Source: Amphiduros pacificus (lineage: Eukaryota > Annelida > Polychaeta > Phyllodocida > Hesionidae). From it: DNA of 64,000 nt. Each line of letters begins with the position of its first letter. Positions within the stretch are counted from its first letter, which is position 1. The translations under genes were made by a program, and so were the position numbers. Below the pieces are notes generated by a model. It was not told the origin of the DNA, did not search any database, and saw nothing but the letters and a program-made list of their open reading frames with translations. Of the stretch, positions 10,301 to 22,000 are shown piece after piece. The stretch is taken from positions 21,977,001 through 22,041,000 of the forward strand of contig OX439001.1 of NCBI GenBank assembly GCA_949316495.1, read 5' to 3'.

Positions 10301-13013
10301 ACTTATTATCAAACATCAGGCACAATTATCCATATATTAAATAAGCATTAAAATATTTATATTTAGGGCACACAAAACATGAATAACTAAGATCCAGGTG
10401 AAGAGAAATAAAAAAAATGAATGATTCTTTTATTAAATCAAAATTTGAAAAATTATTCAATCCTGAATACCTTTGGGACTTTATTTTTGACAAGATCCAC
10501 TTTCTGTGCAGCTTTGGCCCTTGTTTTTACAGGAGACGGTCCACTGAGGTCTTCTAATCCCATCATCATACGCATCTGTAAAACATAATTACACAATTTC
10601 ATTAAACATTTACAATTAACTTACCATTTAATGGGATGATATATTTATGCAATAAGATATCACATATTTTACAACCATGGTAGTGAAAACATAGATGCAA
10701 AAATGGAGCTACAATTTTATAATTGAGAATTCAACCAAACTTATATTAACCTTTCTCTCTGGCAATGCCATTAACACCCACCAAATAACATTTAACCAGG
10801 AGGAGAAAAATATTTTAGATTAACATCTCTTGCATAATATTCAAGTGATCTGGTTGGTAACCCTTCTATGAAGTCATTCAAATGTTTATCTTCATTCTGA
10901 TGACACTTATTTCAATTAACTTACTCAGTCTTGATTTGATATTTCACGAAAATGAAAATAATGCCATTAATTATTTTAAGTTTGTAACCCTCAGAATAAA
11001 AATTGAAAGATAACAAATTACTACTAACCACAAACACCACTGCAATTCCAATATTTTTGGCCAGTGGAGTACTGACAGCTGAGAAGAGAGGAAGAAAAAA
11101 ATTAGTATCATGAATAACAGAGATGTGCAAAGAGGCTGTAAACTGCCCTACCAAGGGCAGTACTGCAATTTTCTTAAACATTTATTTTCATTCAACATTT
11201 TTGTTAAATCTTTTGAGGTAAAGCATAACTAAGAATTTGCCAGATTATTTTAATAAAATAAATTGCATTGTGACATACCTTTTGTTGAGTAGCTGATAAT
11301 GTCCTGTATTCTCTGTGACAGAGAACTCTTATCAATGTCAGGTGTGGCATCAATTGTCTGAAATAAAATATAAAAAATAAAATAACTGAATCAAACAACT
11401 TTCCTTTTTTATTATCAATACAGTCTATATACTTCCTTTTGTGTAAATACGCATTGAGAATGTATTGGAGCTTGTTTAAAACCTGAAATTGCCCAGATTT
11501 TGTGGCCAAATTTGAGTTCTAAAAGGTCATTTCTAGATAGTCCAAGGATATGATGATGTCTGATCAAATTTACTTTCGAAGCAATGAAATATAAGGAATT
11601 GATATGTACATTGCTTATTTTTTTATTGGCAGTGAGTTTGGTGAAGATATTGGTAGCTTTCTTTCCTTCATCCTGCAACTCCTTGTTCCTTCTGCCCTCA
11701 TCTATGATGTCCATAAGAGGCAATAACAGATCCTGAAAGCAAACAAATACCAAGACTGTCACATTTTTACAAATGTAATTGCCAAAGTTTCATCTTGCAG
11801 TAGTATATATTTTATTGTTATATATTTAACTTTCAGTTTAGTCTAAAATAAGATTAGTTCTATCTTAAAAACATGGCTACAAAAATTTAAAAGTTTGAAA
11901 ATCTGTACTTGACTGAATTAACCTTTGTTAACAATGACGTATGATTTTTCGGTCTGTGGCCTTGACAACTTCACTGCTATTTTGATGTCCTGATGCATTC
12001 CGTATACCATTTTTGTGTCTAAATTACAAATATTTCTTAAGGAATATTGAATTACTTACCAGCTGTATTGTTAAAGGTGCATCATTGGTCACCATGCTCA
12101 TAACCAAATCCAAACACCTGAAACAGTTATTTGAGAAAGTTCTAATCCAACAGAAAATATAACAGAATCACTCAATTTCCATATGCCAAAAATATGTAAA
12201 GAAGGGGGACGAATGTCCCTTGATATTGAAATATATAATTCCCTAGAACAAGTTATATGAAAGTAATTTTTGGGGATTTGTCTTTTCAAACAGGTTGTTT
12301 GAAAGCATAATTTATATCCCATCATTTTCTTTTAACTTAACATCTTAATAAACAAATTATACACAAAAATTCAAATAAATTTAAATAGGTCAAATATTAA
12401 ACTGACAAATTCTGGAATGTTACTGATTTAAAAGAATCTTCGTACAGACCTGAGTTTATAATGTTTAAGCTGCAGAGCGTTCTCCTTGTCTTCCTTGGTC
12501 CTGCCTTTCTTCATACTCTTGAAGGCTGCAGCCACAGCATCGTCCAAGCGGAACATAGCATCATCATCCAAGTCTGGTTCACTGTCCTGTGGTGAGCAGC
12601 ATTACTTGTTAATATTACGATCACACAAATCTAAATGCCTTAAATGTTCTAAACCATTTTCCAACTACCAGATCTCAGCTGATTTACTTTTCAGGATATT
12701 TCAAACAATTGACCTTTGATTTGAGTCATCAATGCCATTTTTAATCAAATTCTACACAGTCTAAATCCAAATGATGTTAAAATCTGGTGAGAACATTTTG
12801 CTCTTACCTCATCATCACTCTTGTCACTTTCCCCCACATCCTTTGCAGCATCTCCTAGAGCAGCCTTGACTTTGGCTTTGAGATCCTCATCCACCTGGAG
12901 GGCATCCTCGTCCTCACTTTCCTCCTCGCTGCTGCTGTCTTCCTCTTCATCCTCCTCCTCTTGGTCATCACTCTCCTCTGAATCCTTCTCATTTTCTATC
13001 TCTTCGGACATCT
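7387..13013 (-). CDS. MYBBP1A: MYBBP1A exons 17-29 (acidic block, C-terminal domain, basic tail)
   Basis: Exons on the minus strand: 13013-12808, 12586-12450, 12117-12060, 11732-11610, 11357-11279, 11078-11029, 10575-10471, 10249-10185, 9358-9307, 9181-9110, 8875-8666, 8296-8190 and 7843-7387. Exon 17 is almost wholly acidic. Exons 18-20 carry FRLDDAVAAAFKSMKKGR, CLDLVMSMVTNDAPLTIQL and DLLLPLMDIIDEGRR. The donor of exon 20 (AAT|GTACAT) is weak but is the one that keeps frame with exon 21. The last exon encodes about 150 residues rich in Lys, Ser and Asn with KKRK-like clusters, expected to be nuclear or nucleolar targeting signals, ending KKKKKEKEHKTK. Confidence 0.92.
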
Positions 13014-16000
13014 CTGTAATTATTTATGTGAGGCTATTATTGCATTTTATTGAGAAAAAAAACCCCCAACAAAATAGTGAAAAACACAAATTATTGTATT
13101 CATGGCAAGTACAATTAAAGCATATAAATTTGCACATTAATCAGTAGATTTCTTTCTCAACATTGGGGGATTCAGGTTAAATTTCCAAGGAACATCATCA
13201 ATCCTATTTAATAGAGGTTCGATTAACAAGGGTTAACTAGTGGTATAATGTTTGAGTTCTCACCTTCATCCTCAAAGTTGATGGGGTCTTCTTCCTGAGA
13301 GCCTGGCTTCAGCACCGTGAGGATGAGATTAAGGGCGCCGCGTGTCAGGTGTGGGGCTAGCATCCCCATCACTGTGGAGGCAACCACACGGAACAGATAG
13401 CTCTGCTGGGACAACAGACTCAGCAGCATCTCAGTCACCACCTCCACCCAGGCTGGCTCACCATCTACAAGCAGAAACCACACCTCTGTCAACTGCTGAT
13501 GTTTGTTTTTTATTGTCATATGGAATTGTGTCCTCTGCCAAGGTTAGCAAATGGTTAAGGGAATGAGACTTATTTGATAGCTTAAATTATTTTATGTGTA
13601 GCATAAGAAAGCCAAGGCCTTGTTTGGATTTGCCTTCATTGTCACTTCATTTATTGTAATTGATATTCAATGACTGTCAACTAGGACTTTTTGTTATTTA
13701 CACCATTTCCTATTATCTATAATTCACAATAACAAAAGCCTAATGAAGAGACATATTTTTAATTATGAAAACAATTTAGAATTAAAAATCAATGAGCTTA
13801 TAGAAGTACAAACCTTCCTCCTTTTTCATCATGGAGACCCGTCTCTTCTTGGCAAAGGCCTTCTCATAGCATGTATGCAGTTCCTGCAGGGCATCTGAAG
13901 CACCCTGCGGGTCAGTCAACAGCTGCAGACCTAGCTGCACAAATAACAATTCAAATGCCTGCCCATCCCCTATCTTGGTGTCCTTTATGTGCTGAAATAA
14001 ATGGGAGACATTTTATCACATTCATAAAATAAAGTGTGGTTTTAGAAAGTCTAAATTTTAAAAATATAAAATTCATTATTTATCATATATTTCTGTATAT
14101 TTCTATATATATTGTATCAGTGATTATTTAAAGTCAGATGGGGCTTCCTCCCAGATGGTATTTACTGTGGTAATTGTGCGATTCACCTGGCATTTTTTGT
14201 GTTCAAAGGAAAATTATCCCATTTTATATAAGACATAATAGTTATAGTGTTTTCATCATTTTTTTTCTGTGGAAATTCGATATAGTTTCATGATATCATT
14301 CCTGAAAGTGTATTTATTTACAATATAATCCACTTTTTACAATTACCTTGGTATGAATTTTTTCTGTTATCTTTATCATCTTCTCCCATTCTTCCTTCGT
14401 TTCAGCTTTAAAATTCTTGATTATAGTCACATATTGGGTCTCGGTTAGAAGTGTCTCAGCATAATGTACCACTTCATATACCATGTTAATGTAACCTCGG
14501 TGATCTTTGGGACCTTTTTCTGAAATTATCAATCAAACAATTCGTAATACTACAAATTTAATTTGCGAATTGACTATTGGTGTGGAATTCTTACATGGGA
14601 CCAGGAAAATTCCTTTGAGACGATCAACTATCATCCTATGAAATATGCATGTTCTCCAATTAGATTCAGATGATATAATGAGAATAATTTTAACTATATA
14701 ATCAATCCAATCAGACCCACATCTTGCATTAAGCTATATGTGAAGTGTTGCAGAGGACTTACCACTCCTAAAGGTAGCCAGATTGCAGAGAGCCTTGAAG
14801 AAGGCATCTTCCAGTGCTTTCCTTATATTGTCATCAAGTTCTTCCTTTGCTTCCATTTCCAACTATTGAATAGCAAATGCCTTCGTCATAATTTTTAAAG
14901 GCTCATTTGATATGACAATCAAAATTATTCATTGAAAAATATTTTGAAAACCATTTCTCAATAAAAATTATTAATAAAAATACAAACTTAATATCTTTAT
15001 TATATTTAGAAACTTATAAACATTTCAGTTACCAATCAATCTGCTTGGTACTCACATGAGCAATATCAGCAGTGGGGCTCTTGATGGTGAAGAATGAATG
15101 CAAGCAAAGGAATTGCAAGATATTGAGCCTCAGTGCTGCATCGGTTGTCACGGTGATCACATTACACAGGCTGGAAATCACCCATTTCCTTTGCAGATCT
15201 TTATCCTGCGAACTGCAAATAAATAAGGTTTAAACAAATCAAATTTGCGAATCTTATTTTAAGTGTGCAGATACTGACAGATCACCTATTGCCACTTGTT
15301 ATTTTTTTTAAATAGACATTTGTGCATTTGTGTCATGAGAAAATTGTCCACAAAAACTTTTCTCAAAGTTATGAATATGGTGTAACCTTTACAAAATGTT
15401 GTTTTTCTTACCCTAGTGATTTATGGCCAAGTATAACACTTTGAAGAAACTTCACCCACAACTCTACAGCCTCTTGCGTGAACTGAAAGGACAACAATCG
15501 TTTCATCCATCAATTAAATACATCAAAGAAAACAGTAACATTGATAGTTAATAACTTGATAGTTTGTGAGTGGCACAAAACTGATGTCAGCACAGTGTTT
15601 AATGCATACAAGGCCATAAACTATCCAACTCACATATGTCAATCTTTTTTTGTGCTATAAGGAGAACAAAGTAACCTAGTTATAAATATATTAATCTCAA
15701 AATTATGAAAATATTGTATAGGATTCATGCAGTGGCAATACGTATTTGGAATTAAATTTTGTATTTATGTGATTTTGAAAATTCCCTTCTGTGACCCTGA
15801 AAATATCACCATATGTCAAAATCAAATTTAGCCTTTAAATAGGTTACTGTGACCTAGTTACATTGAAAACTTCTCTGAGCCATCACTAATTAAATCACAT
15901 TTGGCAAGTTACATGGATATTGCTTTATTTTAACAGTCAAGAGTTCATAATCAATAGAAGTAACAATATTGCTCCCACTTTTCACCACTTCAGGGAGTAA

Positions 16001-19000
16001 TGTTTACATATTTTCACCCATGTAAACAAAGCCTTTTAATTGTGTTTTGAAGTAAAATAATCACCAAGAGACATTAATAATACATGCAAACTGTGAATAA
16101 TTGTTCGCTTTCTCGATGCTGAATGTGCATCTAAAATATTCTCTGTTTTGATCAATGACTTAAATTCAATATGGTGGCCAGTAAACAGGAAGGTCATGTT
16201 CTGCACATGCTCACTTCTTAGAACAGCATAAGGGTTGTGAATTGTATACAAGTTCATCCAAACAAATTATCTTTTAATTGTACTTTACATGTCCATAATA
16301 TCAAGTCAGCTTCTGCATTTTCGGAAGTTGTGATCATTATGGCCTATAAATATGTCAATGTGACCTAGTTACATAAATTATTCAAAAGAATGTCAACAAA
16401 GACTGTAAGATAAATGTGGTGACAATAAATGCTATGTGTGGTGTTTTGAGCAATATCACATTTAGATGATTTTGAAAATGATCTTCTCTGACCTTGAAAA
16501 TAGTTCAAGGTCACCCAATATCAAACTTGTACAAGCCCCTCATAGGTGAGGGGCTTGTTGACAGACAGATGGACAGAGAGTAACAATTTACTTTTGCAGA
16601 CAGCTATCTAAAATTTGCACAAAATATTTGCTCACAAAGAGTGGTGCAAATAATCTAATATGGATAACTTACCAGGTGTGTCATGGAGGAGATTGTTTTT
16701 GTTTTTGTGATGCTGTCAAATCGGATTGAACCAGGAGGTGTAAGTAGTCTGGTTACCATGGCAACCTGCATCTCTCCATCACTACACTTTGATACATATT
16801 TTACCCATGCCTCAACCTACAAATATAACATTTGTATTTTATTATTTCATTGATGTTAAAATATATCAATGAAGAAAGCTAGTTGATGGAAGTTGCCAGT
16901 TGCATTTATTTAAATACAACTATACTCAAAGACATCGGCAAAATAGACTTGGAATCCACTGTTTTCATGAATACCATGCACTGCCCACCCAATTTAAGTC
17001 CCGACTCCAACTCGTTTTCCGGCAACAGGTTCTAAAGGAACCATATTTCCATTAATTCAACATTAGATTTTAGGCTTGTTAGAGTTTGCGCAATCAGGTG
17101 AAAGTGGGTCAGTCTAATTATAGGAGTGACAGCAACGATCAGAAGCTCCACAACCCAGTGGTGCTTGTGACGTTATATGAAGTTTCTCCCTTGGTGTTTC
17201 CATGACGTCATCACTTGGACTCTTCTAAATGCCATTTCATGTTGTTAAGTTTGATATCGGGTAAAAAACTGAAGAAAAAGTCTATTTTGCCGATGTCTTT
17301 GGGTATAGATAGTTTGTGAGTGGCACCAAACTGAAGTCAGCACAGTATTTAATGCATACAAGGTCATGTGCTATGCAGCAACTTGAAACTGAGCAAGTAC
17401 ATGAAGTACATAAAGTCACTGACTTAATTGTTATCTAGGTCGCTTGGCCATTAAAAACTGAGGTACAGGAAGTTGTTGATGCCTTCATACCTGGGATAAA
17501 AGGTGGCCATTTAAACAGGAAGATATCAATTCCACTTGGCCAGCAGGCATAAAATTACATGAAGCTCATAAAATGTTCAATTTGTTTGCTGTATTATGGG
17601 AAAATGTAACATTCCATACAAAATTACTTAAAATCAATATTCACAAGCTTTTGAGAATTACAATGGCTTGCTGTTGTTGTAAGGACTTTTTTGGGTGGAA
17701 TTTCTTTTGTTATTTCATTACATGTGTCATTGAAATTAATATTAAACACATCTATGGCCTACATGAAATACAAAGATGTGAAAAGATGTTTTGTTTTGTT
17801 TTGAAAAGATACATCAGCTCTTTTAAGAATGTTTTGTTGATTACGCAAAGTTAGAAAAGAGTGTGCTCCACCTTTCTGTGGGATATAATTATCCAATGAA
17901 TTAAGTATAAATATCCAAATGGACCCCTTTTGATTCTGTCCAAATTAATTTTCCAAATGTGCATACCTATGTTTAATAAATGAAAAAACATCTGTAGTAC
18001 ATCAAAACAACACTGCATCTGGATAGAACTGTGCCTCCATTTGCATATACTCACCAATTGCTCACTAGCTGCATGAAGAATCTGGTCCTTATTTTGAAGG
18101 CCTTTCATGACACATTGCAAAAGAACTGGAGAAATAATGGTATTTATCTGAAATCCCAAAATAACAAATTCATCATATCAATTGAAATCATTGAATTGAT
18201 GGAATATTAGTATTATTTTACCTACTTTTAATTATTTAAAAAAAAATACAAAACACTCAAAAGGTCAATATGAGAAATTCCAAATATTTCCACACAACTT
18301 CCAAAAGTATGTATCATTAATATAGCAGGCCACAGGCTCGCTGGATTTGTATGAAATGTCAAACCTTAAGTTCAGAAATATTTTTTATATTTATTTATTC
18401 AGCTCATATTCAAATAGAATTGTTTTCGAGTTTCTTTTTCTCCATAGTTGGTCAAAGGCAGAGATCCATAACTGAAATAGTTAACACATTTTCAGATGTA
18501 AGAATATAATAGTTTGAGGAAGACTGACCTGGTCAGTGTTTGTTGCCAGGCTCAAGGCATTTGATAGTTTGAGGAAGACTAACCTAATAAGTGTTTGTTG
18601 CCAGGCTCAAGGCATATGATAGTTTGAGGAAGACTGACCTGTTCAGTGTTTGTTGCCAGGCTCAAGGCATTTGATAGTTTGAGGAAGACTAACCTGGTCA
18701 GTGTTTGTGCCAGGCTCAAGGCATTTGATAGTTTGAGGAAGACTGACCTGGTCAGTGTTTGTTGCCAGGCTCAAGGCATTTGATAGTTTGAGGAAGACTA
18801 ACCTAGTAAGTGTTTGTTGCCAGGCTCAAGGCATTTGATAGTTTGAGGAAGACTGACCTGTTCAGTGTTTGTTGCCAGGCTCAAGGCATATGATAGTTTG
18901 AGGAAGACTAACCTGGTCAGTGTTTGTTTCCAGGCTCAAGGCATATGATAGTTTGAGGAAGACTAACCTGGTCAGTGTTTGTTTCCAGGCTCAAGGCATA

Positions 19001-22000
19001 TGATAGTTTGAGGAAGACTGACCTGTTCAGTGTTTGTTGCCAGGCTCAAGGCATATGGAACCAGCTGGAGACAGAGGTACTTCCTAGGTACGGCTCCTTG
19101 TAAGACTTTTCCTGTAAATGAAAAACATTCATGAACTTTAATTCTGCTCATAAAAGGGAGGTTTAAACACCAGGTGTTGTCACCTGAAAGTCCAAAACAC
19201 TAAATCTGTTCACAAAGTTCAAACAATAAGATTGGCACAACTAGCATATTCTGAAGTTTTTGACCATCATGCTGAAGACCTTTTATATACTTGTTCAAAC
19301 TAACTTAATACAAGTACCGGAAAAACTGCCTGAAATTATATATGGTGTCTGTTGCCACTGAAAATCGACTGTCTTGTACACCTGGCCAGAAACAACAGAT
19401 AGTCTCTTTTCTGAGTGAATACAAAAACCTTGTTTGGAGTAATTTCTACACCAGACTATCGTCTTTACCTTTTCATCATATTTTTTTTAAACATTGACCA
19501 ATAGTTGAGGAATATTGTCATAAATACTGACTGAAACTGATGATGCCGGATTATTTGTTAAATGCCTTTTTGTTTATGTTTCTCCTGGTAAAATATCAAA
19601 ATTAAAGAAAGAATTACTGAAAGGACCTAATTTATTATTTATACTTGATTCTGACAAGTTTTGTTTGATACAATATGATAATGAGCTGGCTTCAAGGAGT
19701 TACAATCATTTTAGGGACAACAATACAGGTGTTTACTTACCATCAAACACTTGTTGCCAGAACTTTTGCAGTAGAGATGGTTTCCTGGCAGCCTCATTTA
19801 GCAGGGCATAGCACACTGGATGGATTACAGGGTGGTCAGATGTTGATTTCTGAATTAATACACAAAACACAATACAATCTTCTCGTTCAATGTCACATAA
19901 AAAAATGGTTTTATACTTTCGTTCCCTCCTATATTACAAAAAGGAATTTAATATCAAATAACTTATTTAATCTTATAATAAGGGGCAAGCCTTCATATCC
20001 TTTGATACTGAACTATAAATACTTCAAATTAAAGTCTTCAATAATGCTGTCACTAATATATCATAAAGCTACATACCATGATAACATCTGAGATAGCATC
20101 AAAGTTTTTTTCAGTCACAATATGCTTATCATTCCAATGCGCCTGAATAAATTTCTTGTCAACAAAGTCCTGAAAATAGCAAATATTGACATATGGTTTT
20201 AAACCTTTTTCACACAATCTACCTGTTTTGTTTTTTTTACCTAAGTCTAACATGCATTGACCCCATTTGACTGTTAACATCCCCAAAGAAAACTTTATTT
20301 TAGACCCCCAATATCAAAGCATCTCTGTGGCATTTTCATGAGCCCGATCAACTTAAAAATCCCTATGAGACATTGATGATTTTATCAAACATTGGGGCAA
20401 GCAATATTAGATTGAAACATGTTGAAACTGTCATTAAAAATCAAGATTATTTGTTTTCGTATTTTGACCTTTTTTTTGTCATAGAGATCATAACAAGAAA
20501 AGAAATTACCTGTTGGTATTTCTTTGCGACCAGAAGTAGGAGCAAGGTGCTGGGTGTACAATCTTCACCCCATCCTACACTAAGCTTTGAATTTAAGCTG
20601 GGCCAAGCATATTTCTCAAAATCCTCTGAGGAAAGTTTGGTCACAACTCCAGCCAGGCCCTGAGTACAGATCTGTTGGAGTGGTTCCTTCTGTTTCTGGG
20701 AGGAGTGCAAAATATGCACTACATCCAAAATTTTCTTTCCACTCTAAAATATTAAAAAATGAAAAGTGGGTTAAACGCTCTTTTTTTTTTTAGCTTGACC
20801 TGCAGTAATAAGTAATATTTTCAATTCATGCATTTACACCAAATCTTGCCACATAGTAAACTCAAACATCTACGTTACCATTCACAAACATTTAGAATGC
20901 AAAAACTACAATTTACAAGTCTACTAACCAAATTTAATTTTCAATGGTGAGAATAAACTGGGCTGAATCTGACCCTTACATTCTCTGAGTGTTAGATAAC
21001 TCTACAGTTTAACTTACCTGCTGCAATTTATCTGACTGTATGACTGAAAGACACAGCATTATTCTTCCCAGTAGCAAATTGCTCAGTTCCTGTCAGAATT
21101 AAAATTTCACATTCATATAAATTTCATTATCTTATTTACACCAAACATTCCTTATAGATTTTTTTCACGCAAGTCTCCAACAAATTTCTTCTTCTTTTAA
21201 ATGTTTATGTACTTACTGCAGGTGTTTCCTTCTTAGTTATCTTAAGTTCTTGTTGCAATCTTCCAAATATTGTATCTGGCTGTATCACTGTGATGTTTCT
21301 CAATACCTGTAATATTTAATAAATCATTATATCATATATTTCAAATTTTCACTCCCTATATCCTGCAAATAGCCAGGTGTTAACAATATCTTCCAAGATT
21401 GGATTAAGCCACAAAATATTGCAATTTTTTTTAATGCTCTTACCTGCGATAAGGCCAAACTGAATCCTAATCTGGCCCATTTTCTCTTTGATGCCAAACC
21501 TCGCACAAGACGTGTTAAAGTATACTCAACTTCTTTGCAAAGTGTGCTTTCCTAGGAAAATAATAATACATTTTAGCATTATATTTCACTCATATTTGAA
21601 GGATGTTGTGAACTCTCTCATTAATTATTATTTAAAGCCTTTGTTCAAGGACTGTCTAACATCAGAATTGGCCAAAGTATGGAATATTTGTTATTAATAT
21701 TTTATTTTTACCCAAAATGTAGCTATGATTTTAGTTTGTATTCACAAAATGCATAATAAAGTCTATTAGGCATGTAAAACAGTATTAGCCTAATTTTGAG
21801 TTGCTCTATTTTTTAAAAATTATTTTCCAAAGTGTATCTTGGTTGCCAATACATCTCTCATTAAAGTCTGGTTGGAAATTTCACGTAAGATAAGAGTCTA
21901 AACTTTTCTGTCTCAAGCCTTCTCAACTGCCTGTCTTTTACAAGCAGAAAATTGTTGTTTGCAGTTCCTTATTTGTCAAACCCTCGCATTTCTTGCCTTT

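Noticed and set aside
12821-13147. Plus-strand frame encoding a long Ser/Leu-rich peptide
   Set aside because: It is the antisense shadow of the acidic exon 17 of MYBBP1A; GAG/GAA codons read backwards give CTC/TTC.
14240-14270. Possible C/D-box snoRNA (TGATGA word on the minus strand in a MYBBP1A intron)
   Set aside because: No matching CTGA box at proper distance and no terminal stem could be found; single TGATGA words are frequent in AT-rich DNA.
19675-20091. Plus-strand frame of 138 residues
   Set aside because: It overlaps MYBBP1A exon 7 in antisense, has no recognisable domain and shows no plus-strand gene context.
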